Shown: positions 44,934 to 54,358, counted from the first letter of the stretch. The stretch: DNA of 64,000 nt from Rhodobacter calidifons (GCF_011174775.1 NZ_JAANHS010000002.1:62001-126000), one strand, 5' to 3'. Notes: generated by a model not told the origin, from the sequence alone. Numbers and translations are program-made.

Positions 44934-46025
44934 ATGGACCGGACGCTGACCCTTCTCGGGATCGAGACCAGCTGCGACGATACTGCGGCGGCGGTCGTGC
45001 GCGCCCCCGCAGGCGGCAGGCCAGAGATCCTGTCCTCGGAAGTCCTGGGTCAGACTGCCCTGCACGAGGCCTATGGCGGCGTGGTCCCCGAGATTGCCGC
45101 GCGCGCCCATGCGGAGCGGCTGGATGGCGTCGTCGCGGCGGCCCTGGCACAGGCCGGGGTCGGGCTTGAGGGGATCGACGCGGTTGCCGTGACGGCGGGT
45201 CCTGGGCTGATCGGCGGGGTGCTGTCCGGCGTCATGCTGGCACGCGGGCTGACTGCCGCGCGCGGATTGCCGCTGGTGGCGGTGAACCATCTGGCGGGAC
45301 ATGCACTGACGCCCCGGCTGACTGACGGGATCAGTTTTCCCTACCTGATGCTGCTGGTCTCGGGCGGGCATTGCCAGTTCCTTCTGGTGAAGGGCGCCGA
45401 CAGCTTTCAGCGGCTGGGCGGGACGATCGACGACGCCCCCGGCGAAGCCTTCGACAAGACCGCCAAGCTTCTGGGCCTGCCGCAACCGGGCGGGCCGTCG
45501 GTCGAGGCCGAGGCCGCATCCGGCGATCCCGACCGTTTCCGCTTTCCCCGGCCGCTTCTGGACCGAGAGGGCTGTGACATGTCCTTTTCCGGGCTGAAGA
45601 CGGCGCTGCTGCGGGCGCGCGACGCGCTGGTGGCCGAAAAGGGCGGCATCACGGTGCAGGACCGCCGCGACCTTTGCGCCGGATTTCAGCTTGCGGTGAC
45701 CGAGGTCCTGGCAACCAAGACAGCGCGGGCCCTTGCAGCGGTCGCAGATCAGCGCCCGACGGCGCTTGCCGTCGCCGGGGGCGTCGCGGCGAACCGGGCG
45801 ATTCGGGCCAGGTTGGAAACGGTCTGCGCCCGCTTCGGTCTGCCCTTCGTCGCGCCACCCTTGCGGCTGTGCACCGACAATGCGGCGATGATCGCCTGGG
45901 CCGGGATCGAGCGGTTGCGCCTGGGTCTGGCCACACCCGCCGATTTCCCTGCCCGGCCACGCTGGCCGCTGGATCAGGCGGCGCCTGCGCTGCTCGGATC
46001 GGGCCGGAAGGGGGCCAAGGCATGA
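44934..46025 (+). CDS. tsaD: tRNA N6-threonylcarbamoyladenosine transferase TsaD
   Basis: A 363-residue ASKHA-fold protein, normal length. Motifs are [42 protein letters not shown] (metal His residues), [15 protein letters not shown] and [15 protein letters not shown]. With TsaB/E it attaches threonylcarbamoyl to A37 of ANN-decoding tRNAs, including the nearby tRNA-Thr. The ATG at 44934 is 39 bp from the divergent hemD start. The 3' end overlaps gpsA by 4 bp. Confidence 0.97.
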   Translation: MDRTLTLLGIETSCDDTAAAVVRAPAGGRPEILSSEVLGQTALHEAYGGVVPEIAARAHAERLDGVVAAALAQAGVGLEGIDAVAVTAGPGLIGGVLSGVMLARGLTAARGLPLVAVNHLAGHALTPRLTDGISFPYLMLLVSGGHCQFLLVKGADSFQRLGGTIDDAPGEAFDKTAKLLGLPQPGGPSVEAEAASGDPDRFRFPRPLLDREGCDMSFSGLKTALLRARDALVAEKGGITVQDRRDLCAGFQLAVTEVLATKTARALAAVADQRPTALAVAGGVAANRAIRARLETVCARFGLPFVAPPLRLCTDNAAMIAWAGIERLRLGLATPADFPARPRWPLDQAAPALLGSGRKGAKA

Positions 46026-46978
46026 TCGGCATCCTGGGGGCGGGCGCATTCGGGACGGCTCTTGCCGTTGCGCTGGGCCGGTCGGGCCGGGCGGTCCGGC
46101 TTTGGGCGCGAGACGCGGATCAGGTCAGGGCGATGCAGGCGACACGGCGCAACGCGGTGGCGCTGCCGGATGTGGATCTGCCGGAGACGGTCTCGGTTCA
46201 CGCCGAGATCGCCGAAGTTGTGCCTGCCGAGGCGCTGCTGCTCTGCGTCCCGATGCAGGCCCTGGCTGCGCTTCTGGACGGACATACCGGGATCGACGGG
46301 TCCTGTCCGCTGGTGGCCTGCTGCAAGGGGGTGGACCTGACCAGCCTCCGCGGCCCGGTGGCCCTGATCCGGGATCGCCGGCCAGAGGCGGTGGCGGCCA
46401 TCCTGACCGGGCCAGGCTTTGCGGCCGACATCGCCCGGGGCCTGCCGACGGCCCTGACCCTGGCCGCGACCGAGCGGGGCGCGGCGTTGCAGGATCTGCT
46501 CTCGACCCAGACCCTGCGTCTGTATCGGACCGACGACATCATCGGGGCCGAACTGGGCGGGGCGCTGAAGAATGTCGTCGCCATCGCGGCCGGGGTGGTG
46601 ATCGGCGCGGGCCTGGGCGAAAGTGCCCGGGCCGCGTTGCTGACCCGCGGCTATGCCGAAATGCTGCGGCTGGCCATGGCGCTGGGCGCGCGGCCCGAGA
46701 CGCTGGCGGGCCTGTCCGGCCTGGGAGACCTGGTCCTGACCTGCACCTCGGCGCAATCGCGCAACTTCCGCTATGGCGCCGCCCTCGGCCAGGGAACCGT
46801 GTTCGACCCGTCCGTCACGGTCGAAGGCATTGCCACCGCCCGTGCCGTCCTGCGGCTGGCCGCCGGTCTGGGCATCGACATGCCGGTCACGGCGATGGTG
46901 GACGCCCTTGCCTCGGGTCGGATCGCGCTGAATGATGCCATCGCCCGGCTGATGAGCCGACCGCTGAAACAGGAATGA
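46022..46978 (+). CDS. gpsA: Glycerol-3-phosphate dehydrogenase [NAD(P)+]
   Basis: A 318-residue protein. The nucleotide motif is [20 protein letters not shown], later segments are [20 protein letters not shown], the catalytic Lys is in [16 protein letters not shown], and [20 protein letters not shown] is the conserved C-terminal signature. It reduces dihydroxyacetone phosphate to sn-glycerol-3-phosphate for phospholipids. ATGA overlaps join it to tsaD (46022-46025) and the YciI gene (46975-46978). Confidence 0.97.
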   Translation: MIGILGAGAFGTALAVALGRSGRAVRLWARDADQVRAMQATRRNAVALPDVDLPETVSVHAEIAEVVPAEALLLCVPMQALAALLDGHTGIDGSCPLVACCKGVDLTSLRGPVALIRDRRPEAVAAILTGPGFAADIARGLPTALTLAATERGAALQDLLSTQTLRLYRTDDIIGAELGGALKNVVAIAAGVVIGAGLGESARAALLTRGYAEMLRLAMALGARPETLAGLSGLGDLVLTCTSAQSRNFRYGAALGQGTVFDPSVTVEGIATARAVLRLAAGLGIDMPVTAMVDALASGRIALNDAIARLMSRPLKQE

Positions 46979-47253
46979 CCATGCGCTATGCCGTGATCTG
47001 TATCGACAAGCCTAATGCCCTTCAGACCCGCACCGAGAACCGGCAGGCGCATCTGGACTATATACAGGCGACCGGCGTGGTCGAGCAGGCCGGCCCCTTC
47101 ATCGACGCGGCGGGACAGATGTGCGGCAGCCTGGTGATCCTGTCGGTCGGCTCGAAGGCCGAAGCCGACTCCTGGGCCGCCGGCGACCCCTATGCGAAGG
47201 CCGGGCTGTTCCAGTCGGTGATGGTGCAGGAATGGAAGCGGGTGATCGGATGA
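46975..47253 (+). CDS. YciI-family protein
   Basis: A 92-residue ferredoxin-like-fold protein: YAVICIDKPNALQTRTENRQ-AHLDYIQATG, LVILSVGSKAEADSWAAGDP, YAKAGLFQSVMVQEW. The His and Asp residues that form the putative YciI active site (AHLDY, GDPY) are present. No reaction is established for this family. It is coupled by 4-bp overlaps to gpsA and to the EVE gene. Confidence 0.9.
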   Translation: MTMRYAVICIDKPNALQTRTENRQAHLDYIQATGVVEQAGPFIDAAGQMCGSLVILSVGSKAEADSWAAGDPYAKAGLFQSVMVQEWKRVIG

Positions 47254-47693
47254 ACTACTGGCTGTTCAAGTCCGAACCCGATGTCTGGGGCTGGGACCAC
47301 CAGGTCGCGAGGGGCGAGGCCGGCGAGGAATGGCACGGCGTGCGCAACTATCAGGCCCGCAACAACATGCGGGCGATGAAGCTGGGGGACCGCGGTTTCT
47401 TCTACCATTCCAACATCGGGAAAGAGATCGTCGGTATCGTCGAAGTCTGCCGGGAAAGCGCGCCGGACAGCACGACGGATGATCCGCGCTGGGACTGCGT
47501 CTGGATCAGGGCGGTGAAACCCTTGACCCGGCCGATCAGTCTTGACGAATGCAAGGTCACGCCCGGCCTTGAGAACATGGTGCTGGTCAACAACACGCGC
47601 CTGTCGGTGCAGCCGGTCCGCCCCGAGGAATGGCAGATCATCTGCCGGCTTGGCGGCGTGGAACCCTGGGGTGCGGCAGGACCGGACGGATAG
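47250..47693 (+). CDS. EVE-domain protein
   Basis: A 147-residue PUA-like EVE-domain protein starting MNYWLFKSEPDVWGWDHQVA. The motif WHGVRNYQARNNMRAMKLGD and FYHSNIGKEIVGIVEV, then WIRAVKPL and VLVNNTRLSVQPV, are the standard core. EVE domains recognise modified bases in DNA or RNA. It closes the coupled series tsaD-gpsA-yciI-EVE, where linkage with a tRNA-modification gene suggests modified-tRNA recognition, as inference. Confidence 0.92.
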   Translation: MNYWLFKSEPDVWGWDHQVARGEAGEEWHGVRNYQARNNMRAMKLGDRGFFYHSNIGKEIVGIVEVCRESAPDSTTDDPRWDCVWIRAVKPLTRPISLDECKVTPGLENMVLVNNTRLSVQPVRPEEWQIICRLGGVEPWGAAGPDG

Positions 47694-47894
47694 GATATCG
47701 GATTACCCGCAGGCGGAACTCTGCTAGACTGCATGCCGGCCGACCTTGGTCAGAGGTTTCATCTGGTGCAGGAACCCGGGGATCCCGGCTGATCAAGGTC
47801 CTGTCGGGTCGATGGCTGTCAGCGTTCCCGTGTCCGGACGATTTCCTTGCTCTGCCGGGCCGGTGCTGTATTCGTTGCTTGATCGGGTGACCAG

Positions 47895-48596
47895 ATGAAG
47901 ATCAGCGAAGACCTGCACGAGCGCAAGCGCGGGACCGGCGCCCGTTTCGTCTATGAGACCTTGCGCGAGGAGATCCTTGATCTGGTCCTGCTTCCGGGCG
48001 AGCCCGTGGACGAGATCGGTCTGGCCGAGAGGCTGTCCATGTCCCGCACGCCGGTGCGCGAGGCGCTGGTGCGGCTGGCGGCCGACGGTCTGGTCACGCT
48101 GTTGCCCAATCGCTCGACCATCGTGGCGCAGATCGATTTCCCGAACCTGCACCATTATTTCGACGCGCTGACCCTGATGTATCGCATGACCACCCGGCTT
48201 GCGGCCGAGTTTCATGACCAGGCCGAACTTGCCACCATCCGGGACCGTCAGCTGGACTACTCGCGCGCCGTGTTGTCCGGGGATACCGCCGGAATGATCC
48301 ATCGCAACCGCGACTTTCACATCGCCATCGCCGAAGCGGGACGCAATCCCTATTACCTGCAACTCTTCGCGCGGCTTCTGGACGAGGGGCGGCGCATCCT
48401 GGGGCTGTATTACTACCCCACGTTCGAGCCGCGGCTGCCGCATCCGTATATACAAGAGCACGAAGCCATCATCGCCGCCATCGCGGAACGGGATATCGAG
48501 ACCTGCGACCGGCTGGCCAGGGAACATGCAGACGGGATCGTGCAGCAGATCCAGACCATGATCGCGCGCGATCACCGGCGGGACGTCGCGTTGTGA
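47895..48596 (+). CDS. GntR/FCD-family transcription regulator
   Basis: A 233-residue regulator. The winged helix is FVYETLREEILDLVLLPGEP and GLAERLSMSRTPVREALVRL. The FCD ligand domain has the conserved metal-site residues in HRNRDFHIAIAEAGRN and EHEAIIAAIAERD. It precedes the hydroxyproline-type genes by 82 bp in the same direction, with a TTGTCGACAA site in the gap, so it most likely represses them and itself. It contains GTATATAC at 48446-48453. About 200 bp upstream hold no gene. Confidence 0.9.
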   Translation: MKISEDLHERKRGTGARFVYETLREEILDLVLLPGEPVDEIGLAERLSMSRTPVREALVRLAADGLVTLLPNRSTIVAQIDFPNLHHYFDALTLMYRMTTRLAAEFHDQAELATIRDRQLDYSRAVLSGDTAGMIHRNRDFHIAIAEAGRNPYYLQLFARLLDEGRRILGLYYYPTFEPRLPHPYIQEHEAIIAAIAERDIETCDRLAREHADGIVQQIQTMIARDHRRDVAL

Positions 48597-48601
48597 GATT
48601 C

Positions 48602-48611
48602 TTGTCGACAA
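48602..48611. promoter_or_regulatory. Candidate GntR-family operator
   Basis: TTGTCGACAA is a perfect palindrome of the TTGT-N2-ACAA type often bound by FCD-group GntR regulators. It begins 6 bp after the GntR stop codon and 68 bp before the next start. The following AAACAAAATACAACAG is AT-rich and adds further ACAA-like half sites. Confidence 0.5.
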
Positions 48612-48678
48612 ACAAAATACAACAGATATCGTTCGGCAGGTGACGACGGGATTCGCACTTGGCTACGAGGAGCGGCGC

Positions 48679-49638
48679 ATGAATTCGGACATCTTCTCGG
48701 GCACGATCCCGGCCCTGATGACGCCTTGCAAGGCAGACCGCACGCCCGACTTCGATGTCCTCGTTGCCAAGGCGAAAGAGCTGATCGGTCTGGGCATGTC
48801 GGCGGTGGTCTACTGCGGCTCGATGGGCGACTGGCCGCTTCTGACGACCGAGCAGCGGATGGAAGGTGTCGAACGTCTGGTGAGGGCGGGGATCAGGGTG
48901 GTCGTCGGGACAGGTGCTGTAAATACGGCCACTTCCGCGGCCATTGCGGCCCATGCCCGGAAAGTCGGGGCGCATGGCCTGATGGTGATTCCGCGCCTGC
49001 TGTCGCGGGGCACGGTCGTCGCGGCGCAACGGTTGCACTTCAAGACCGTGCTTTCGGCTGCGCCCGACCTTCCCGCCGTGATCTACAACAGCCCCTATTA
49101 TGGCTATTCCACCAAGGCCGACCTGTTCTTCCAGCTCCGGGCCGAGCATCCGAACCTGGTCGGCTTCAAGGAATTCGGCGGCTATGCCGACCTGTCCTAT
49201 GCGGCCAATGCGATCACCGGGGCGTCGCCGGACCTCAGGCTGATGATCGGTGTCGATACAGCCGTCTACCACGGCTACGTCAACTGCAACGCCGATGGTG
49301 CGATCACCGGGATCGGCAACGTGCTCCCGCGCGAGGTGCTGCATCTGGTCGCGCTGTGCAAGGCCGCCCGGAAAGGGGATGCCGTGGCGCGGCGGCTGGC
49401 CTGGGAGCTGGACCAGGCGATGCAGGTTCTGTCGGAAGTCGATGCCGGGCCGGACCTGGTGCTGTTCTTCAAGCACATGATGGTCCTGCGCGGCGAGACC
49501 GCGTATCTACACCACTTCAACGAAGGCGACGAGCTGACGGCCAGCCAGAAGGGCTTCATCGAGGCGCAACTGAAGATGTTCGACGCCTGGTATGCCGATT
49601 GGGCCAGGCAGCCGGAGGCGCGCAAATACGCCGCCTGA
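48679..49638 (+). CDS. Dihydrodipicolinate-synthase-family enzyme, probable pyrroline-4-hydroxy-2-carboxylate deaminase
   Basis: A 319-residue class I aldolase-fold enzyme. The start MNSDIFSGTIPALMTPCKAD follows GAGGAG. YNSPYYGYS carries the conserved Tyr, and the Schiff-base lysine is K164 in NLVGFKEFGGYA. In hydroxyproline degradation a member of this family removes ammonia from pyrroline-4-hydroxy-2-carboxylate to give alpha-ketoglutarate semialdehyde. The assignment comes mainly from the two genes that follow. Dihydrodipicolinate synthesis is unlikely given this context. Confidence 0.8.
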   Translation: MNSDIFSGTIPALMTPCKADRTPDFDVLVAKAKELIGLGMSAVVYCGSMGDWPLLTTEQRMEGVERLVRAGIRVVVGTGAVNTATSAAIAAHARKVGAHGLMVIPRLLSRGTVVAAQRLHFKTVLSAAPDLPAVIYNSPYYGYSTKADLFFQLRAEHPNLVGFKEFGGYADLSYAANAITGASPDLRLMIGVDTAVYHGYVNCNADGAITGIGNVLPREVLHLVALCKAARKGDAVARRLAWELDQAMQVLSEVDAGPDLVLFFKHMMVLRGETAYLHHFNEGDELTASQKGFIEAQLKMFDAWYADWARQPEARKYAA

Positions 49639-49639
49639 C

Positions 49640-50872
49640 ATGACCGAAGTCATCGTCATCGGGGCCGGGGTGATCGGCCTCTCCGCCGCGCTGATGGCAC
49701 AGGCGCGGGGGCTTTCGGTCACTGTGGTTGACCGCGAAGGCCCCGCTGCGGGCGCCTCGGCCGGGAACGCGGGGGCCTTTGCCTTCACGGACATCCTGCC
49801 TCTGGCTTCACCCGGACTCCTGCGCAAGGCCCCGAAATGGTTGCTGGATCCGCTTGGCCCGCTGACCATCCCGCCGGCCTATGCCGTGCAGATCACGCCA
49901 TGGCTCTACCGATTCTGGCGCGCTTGCTCCCCCCGCGCCGTCGCCGCCTCCACCGCCGCGCAGACCGCGCTGATGGACCTGTCCCGGGCGGAGCTGGAAC
50001 CGTTTCTGGCGGCAACCGGCACCCTGGGAATGCTGAGAAAGGACGGAAACCTTCAGGTCTATGAGACCGAAGCCGAATTCCGCGCCTCTCTTCCCGGCTG
50101 GGAGGCGCGAACCGCCCACGGAATCGATTTCCGCCACATGGGGCCGGAGGAGATGGCCGCGCTGCAACCCGGTCTCTCCTCCCGGTTCATCCGTGGCACC
50201 TTCACTCCCGGCTGGTGGTCCATCGCCGACCCCTTGCTGTATGTACAGGCCCTCGCCGACCGCTTCCGCGCTGCGGGCGGCCGTATCGACACCGCCGAAG
50301 TCACCGGCCTCAGCCCTCGGGACGGCCGCGTGTATATACGAACGAAGGTCGGGACGCTGACGGCCGACAGGGTCGTCCTGGCCGCCGGGGCCTTTTCGCA
50401 CCGCATTGCCGCCACCTTGGGCGAGCGCATCCCGCTGGAGACCGAACGCGGCTACAACACCACGCTGCCCCTCGACGCGCTGGACCTGCGCTGCCAGATC
50501 ACCTTCGGCGGCCATGGTTTTGTCATCTCGCGCCTTTCGACGGGCATCCGGGTCGGCGGGGCGGTGGAACTGGGTGGATTGTCGCTGCCGCCGAACTATA
50601 GGCGGTCCGAGGCCATGCTGCGGAAGGCAAAGGCTTTTCTTCCTGCGCTGAACACCGAAGGCGGAAGGCCGTGGATGGGCTTCCGCCCCTCGCTGCCGGA
50701 CAGCCTGCCGGCCATCGGCCGGTCCAAGGCTTCGCCGCACATTGTCCATGCCTTCGGTCACGGCCACCTGGGCCTGACCCAAAGCGCCGGGACCGCGCGG
50801 CTGGCGGCGGACCTGTTGACCGATGCGGCGCCCGCGATCAACCTGACCCCGTTCTCGCCGCAACGCTTCTAG
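49640..50872 (+). CDS. FAD-dependent D-amino-acid oxidoreductase, probable D-hydroxyproline dehydrogenase
   Basis: A 410-residue DadA/DAO-type flavoprotein. The FAD motif is VIVIGAGVIGLSAALMAQAR, followed by REGPAAGASAGNAGAF. C-terminal segments PWMGFRPSLPDSLPAIGRS and HIVHAFGHGHLGLTQSAGTA are typical of DadA. It would oxidise cis-4-hydroxy-D-proline to the pyrroline. Its ATG lies one base after the stop of the preceding gene, so they are coupled. GTATATAC occurs at 50332-50339. Confidence 0.82.
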   Translation: MTEVIVIGAGVIGLSAALMAQARGLSVTVVDREGPAAGASAGNAGAFAFTDILPLASPGLLRKAPKWLLDPLGPLTIPPAYAVQITPWLYRFWRACSPRAVAASTAAQTALMDLSRAELEPFLAATGTLGMLRKDGNLQVYETEAEFRASLPGWEARTAHGIDFRHMGPEEMAALQPGLSSRFIRGTFTPGWWSIADPLLYVQALADRFRAAGGRIDTAEVTGLSPRDGRVYIRTKVGTLTADRVVLAAGAFSHRIAATLGERIPLETERGYNTTLPLDALDLRCQITFGGHGFVISRLSTGIRVGGAVELGGLSLPPNYRRSEAMLRKAKAFLPALNTEGGRPWMGFRPSLPDSLPAIGRSKASPHIVHAFGHGHLGLTQSAGTARLAADLLTDAAPAINLTPFSPQRF

Positions 50873-50902
50873 ATGCGGGCCTACGCCCGCGGAGGTTCTG
50901 AC

Positions 50903-51904
50903 ATGGCCGTATATACGTTCTCCTGCCTCGACGGGCATACCTGCGGCAATCCGGTGCGGCTGGTTTCCGGTGGTGGGCCCCGGTTGGCAGGTGCGACGAT
51001 GCTGGAGCGCCGGGCGCATTTTCTGAGGGATTACGACTGGATACGGACCGGACTGATGTTCGAGCCGCGGGGGCATGACATGATGTCGGGGTCGATCCTC
51101 TATCCGCCGACGCGGCCCGATTGCGACGTTGGGGTGCTGTTCATCGAGACCTCCGGCTGTCTGCCGATGTGCGGGCACGGGTTGATCGGGACGGTGACGA
51201 TGGGCATCGAGAACGGGTTGATTACGCCGCGCGAACCGGGGCAGTTGGCGGTGGATGCTCCGGCGGGGAAGGTGGAGGTTGCGTATATACAGGACGGGCG
51301 GTTCGTCGAGGAAGTGCGACTGACCAATGTGCCGGGATTCCTTTATTCTGAGGGGCTTACGGCGGAGGTTGAGGGTCTGGGCGAGGTCGTGGTAGACGTG
51401 GCCTATGGCGGGAACTTCTACGCGATTGTCGAGCCGCAGAAGTGCTTCCGCGATCTGGCCGACCATACGGCGGGGGAGCTGCTGGGGTGGTCGCCGAAGC
51501 TGCGGGCGGCGCTGAATGCGAAGTATGAGTTCGTGCATCCCGAGCATCCGGCGATCCGGGGGCTGAGCCATATCCTGTGGACGGGCAAGCCCACGGTGCC
51601 GGGGGCGCATGCCCGTAACGCCGTGTTCTATGGGGAAAAAGCGATTGATCGCAGCCCCTGCGGGACGGGAACCTCGGCCCGGATGGCGCAACTGGCGGCG
51701 AAGGGGAAGTTGCGCGTGGGGGACGAGTTCCACCATGAGAGCATCATCGGGTCGATCTTCAAGGGGCGGGTCGAGGCGGCGGTGACGGTGGCGGGACGGG
51801 AAGCGATCGTGCCCTCCATCGCCGGGTGGGCGCGGCAGACGGGGATCAACACGATCTTCATCGACGACCGCGATCCGTTTGCGCACGGATTCGTGGTGAA
51901 ATAG
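50903..51904 (+). CDS. 4-hydroxyproline epimerase (proline racemase family)
   Basis: A 333-residue protein. The two catalytic cysteines are C90 (TSGCLPMCGHGLIGTV) and C253 (DRSPCGTGTSARMA). The Cys-Cys pair separates it from trans-3-hydroxyproline dehydratases, which have Thr at the second position. It interconverts trans-4-hydroxy-L-proline and cis-4-hydroxy-D-proline. The start follows GGAGG; an upstream ATG at 50873 is less likely. GTATATAC occurs at 50909-50916 and 51293-51300. Confidence 0.92.
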   Translation: MAVYTFSCLDGHTCGNPVRLVSGGGPRLAGATMLERRAHFLRDYDWIRTGLMFEPRGHDMMSGSILYPPTRPDCDVGVLFIETSGCLPMCGHGLIGTVTMGIENGLITPREPGQLAVDAPAGKVEVAYIQDGRFVEEVRLTNVPGFLYSEGLTAEVEGLGEVVVDVAYGGNFYAIVEPQKCFRDLADHTAGELLGWSPKLRAALNAKYEFVHPEHPAIRGLSHILWTGKPTVPGAHARNAVFYGEKAIDRSPCGTGTSARMAQLAAKGKLRVGDEFHHESIIGSIFKGRVEAAVTVAGREAIVPSIAGWARQTGINTIFIDDRDPFAHGFVVK

Positions 51905-51957
51905 CGGCCGTTCCGGCGTTCGCAGCGTTAGATCAAGGGGTTGGCTGTAGATACGGC

Positions 51958-51999
51958 GTCTGGCATCTGTCTGGCAGGCGTCTGGCTTCCGTCCAGACG
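51958..51999. repeat. Three 11-bp-phased GTCTGGC repeats and a hairpin
   Basis: GTCTGGC begins at 51958, 51969 and 51980, exactly 11 bp apart. The third copy also forms the left arm of a hairpin CGTCTGG-CTTCCGT-CCAGACG (51979-51999). The hairpin lies about 75 bp after the epimerase stop codon and could help end transcription, though no T-run follows. The phased copies look like protein-binding sites on one helix face. Confidence 0.55.
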
Positions 52000-52068
52000 C
52001 GCGGATGGCCTCTGTCGCGTTAACCACCTGTCGCGAATCGGGTTCGGGCGAATGCCCCCCACCCCCAT

Positions 52069-52092
52069 CCCCTCCCCACGGAGGGGGAGGGG
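52069..52092 (-). terminator. C-rich/G-rich hairpin downstream of uvrC
   Basis: CCCCTCCCC pairs with GGGGAGGGG across a short loop (CACGG and neighbours). It lies about 110 bp after the uvrC stop on the minus strand and may serve as its terminator or as an mRNA end-stabiliser. Runs of this kind are frequent between alphaproteobacterial genes. Confidence 0.5.
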
Positions 52093-52201
52093 CGGCGCCT
52101 GGCAAGTCGGTCGGCCGCTGCGGGTGGGGTCGCGCCCGGCAGACGCGTCGAAGGCCGCCGGCGCGATACTGGCGGCAGGGAAAGGGCGAAGGGGCGGTCC
52201 C

Positions 52202-54058
52202 CTAACCCTTTGCCGAGAAGTAATCCGCGATGGTCCTGGCCATGGCCTGCGAAATCCCGTCCACGGCTTGCAGGTCTTCCACCCCCGCCCGCGCCACGGC
52301 TTTGGCGGACCCGAAGTGTTGCAGGAGGGCGCGTTTGCGGGCGGCTCCGATGCCGGGGATGTCGTCGAGGGGGGTCAGGCTGACCGCCTTCGCCCGCTTG
52401 GCGCGGTGGGCGCCGATGGCCCAGCGGTGCGCCTCGTCCCGCAGGCGCTGGATGAAGTAGAGGACGGGGTCGTTCCGTTGCAGGGCGAAGGGGCGTTCGC
52501 CGGGGCGGTGGAACTCTTCCTTCCCGGCGTCGCGGTCGATGCCCTTGGCGACGCCGACCACGGGGATGTCCTCGACGCCAAGCTCGGCCATGATCTCGGC
52601 CACGGCTGACACCTGCCCCGCGCCGCCGTCGATCAGCAGGAGGTCGGGCCACATCTCGGTCTTGCGGTCGGGGTCTTCCTTCAACAGACGCTCGAAGCGG
52701 CGGGTCAGGACTTCCTTCATCATGCCGAAATCGTCCGAGTTCGCCCCGGCCTCGGACCTGATGTTGAACTTGCGGTACTGCGATTTCAGAAAGCCCTCGG
52801 GCCCCGCGACGATCATGCCGCCCACGGCATTGGTGCCCTGAATGTGGGAGTTGTCGTAAACCTCGATCCGGCGCGGCGGGGCGTCGAGGTCGAAGGCCTC
52901 GGCGAGACCCTGGAGGAGCTTGTTCTGGGTGGTGGACTCGGCCATCCGGCGGGCGAGGCTTTCGCGGGCGTTCCTGACCGCATTTTCCACCAGTTCCGCC
53001 TTTTCGCCGCGCTGGGGGACGGCGAGTTCCACCTTGCGCCCGGCGCGGGCGGTCAGAGCCTCGGCCACGAGGTCGGGGTTGTCGAGCGTGTGGGAGAGGA
53101 GGATCAGGCGCGGCGGGTCCTTGTCGTCGTAGAACTGGGTGAGGAAGGCCTCCATGATCTCGGGCGCCTCGGCCCCGGCCCCGGTTTTCGGGTAGAAGTC
53201 GCGGTTGCCCCAGGACTGGTTGGCGCGGATGAAGAAGACCTGCACGCAGGCCTGGCCGTGTTCGAGGTGAAGGGCCACGACATCGGCTTCCGAGACGCCC
53301 TGCGGGTTGATGACCTGGCTTTGCTGCACCTGGGTCAGCGCCTTGATCCGGTCGCGCAGGGCGGCGGCGCGTTCGAATTCCATCGCCTCCGACGCAGCGG
53401 CCATGTCGCGGGCGAGATCGGCCTGCACGCTGGTCGTCTTGCCTTCGAGGAAGCGCTTGGCGTCCTCGACCAGCCCCGCATAGCCCTCGGCGCTGATCTT
53501 GCCGACGCAGGGCGCGCTGCACCGCTTGATCTGGTATTGCAGACAGGGGCGGGTGCGGGATTCGAACATGGAATCCGAGCAGTTGCGGAGGAGGAACACC
53601 TTCTGCAACTGGTTCAGGGTCCGGTTGACGGCGCCCGCGCTGGCGAAGGGGCCGAAGTAGGCGCCCTTCTCCGACTTCTTGCCGCGGTGCTTCTTGATCT
53701 GCGGAAAGGGATGTTCGGAGGAGATCAGGATGTTCGGGAAGGACTTGTCGTCGCGCAGCAGCACGTTGTAGCGCGGCTTCAGCTGCTTGATGAGGTTCTG
53801 TTCCAGAAGCAGCGCTTCGAGTTCCGTCCGCGTGGTCAGGAACATCATCGAGGCGGTTTCCTGGATCATACGGGCGATCCGCGCCGAATGGCCCGTGGGC
53901 CGGGCGTAGTTCGCCACCCGCGCCTTCAGATTGCGCGCCTTGCCGACATAGAGCACCTCGGAGGCGGCGTTCAGCATCCGGTAGACGCCGGGCGAGCCGT
54001 CGAGAGTGCGGAGGTAATCCTGGATCACCTCATGTCCGCTGCGCGGTTTGTCGTCCAT
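52202..54058 (-). CDS. uvrC: Excinuclease ABC subunit C
   Basis: A 618-residue protein, usual length. The N-terminal GIY-YIG nuclease is [20 protein letters not shown]. The UvrB-binding UVR motif is [20 protein letters not shown]. The RNase H-like C-terminal nuclease has [20 protein letters not shown] and [14 protein letters not shown], and a helix-hairpin-helix pair ends the protein ([20 protein letters not shown]). A cysteine cluster sits near residue 180 ([17 protein letters not shown]). It makes both incisions in nucleotide excision repair. Confidence 0.98.
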   Translation of the reverse strand: MDDKPRSGHEVIQDYLRTLDGSPGVYRMLNAASEVLYVGKARNLKARVANYARPTGHSARIARMIQETASMMFLTTRTELEALLLEQNLIKQLKPRYNVLLRDDKSFPNILISSEHPFPQIKKHRGKKSEKGAYFGPFASAGAVNRTLNQLQKVFLLRNCSDSMFESRTRPCLQYQIKRCSAPCVGKISAEGYAGLVEDAKRFLEGKTTSVQADLARDMAAASEAMEFERAAALRDRIKALTQVQQSQVINPQGVSEADVVALHLEHGQACVQVFFIRANQSWGNRDFYPKTGAGAEAPEIMEAFLTQFYDDKDPPRLILLSHTLDNPDLVAEALTARAGRKVELAVPQRGEKAELVENAVRNARESLARRMAESTTQNKLLQGLAEAFDLDAPPRRIEVYDNSHIQGTNAVGGMIVAGPEGFLKSQYRKFNIRSEAGANSDDFGMMKEVLTRRFERLLKEDPDRKTEMWPDLLLIDGGAGQVSAVAEIMAELGVEDIPVVGVAKGIDRDAGKEEFHRPGERPFALQRNDPVLYFIQRLRDEAHRWAIGAHRAKRAKAVSLTPLDDIPGIGAARKRALLQHFGSAKAVARAGVEDLQAVDGISQAMARTIADYFSAKG

Positions 54059-54358
54059 GGTTTACAGTCTGTCGATTCTCGGGTTCGGGCTGCCACCAAC
54101 CGAAGGGCGAGGCAAGAGCAAAGCTGTCCACGGAATCTGGGGATAACTCTGCGGAGAAGTTTTCGCGAATGTCAATTTTCCGTTGTTTTCGGCCCGGTTC
54201 GTGAGGTTGCCTAATTTTTAGGCACAATTGCAAGTCATTGATATCAAAAGAAAGAAATTTGTCCTCTTGGCAAATCCCTGAAATCCCAAGCGAATTATGA
54301 CGAAGCTGTGACAGGGACGTGAGAAGTGGACAACTTGCCGTCGGGGTAGCCGGCGAGG
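54059..54358. other. AT-rich intergenic region upstream of uvrC
   Basis: This 300-bp gap holds no gene I can support. From 54201 to 54300 it is only 37% G+C. It contains a hairpin TGCCTAA-TTT-TTAGGCA (54208-54224), a palindrome TTGATATCAA (54238-54247), and one sequence differing by one base from a DnaA box (TTATCCCCA on the minus strand, 54139-54147). It must include the uvrC promoter. An unannotated small RNA is possible. Confidence 0.6.

Larger units (their letters stand above)
51905..52201. other. Intergenic region between the epimerase and uvrC 3' ends
   Basis: The 297-bp gap lies between convergent genes and has no gene I can support. It contains one GTAGATAC (51947-51954), the 11-bp-phased GTCTGGC repeats with a hairpin (51958-51999) and a C-rich/G-rich hairpin next to uvrC (52069-52092). 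These are listed separately. Confidence 0.7.

Noticed and set aside
47058-47065. CTATATAC as another copy of the octamer
   Set aside because: One mismatch; only exact GTATATAC and GTAGATAC/GTATCTAC were counted. GCATATAC near 33126 and GTAAATAC near 48919 were left out for the same reason.
54139-54147. The uvrC upstream region as the chromosomal origin
   Set aside because: Only one near-match to a DnaA box was found and no dnaA, dnaN, parA or hemE gene is nearby.
54238-54247. TTGATATCAA as an FNR site
   Set aside because: FNR sites need four bases between TTGAT and ATCAA; here there are none.
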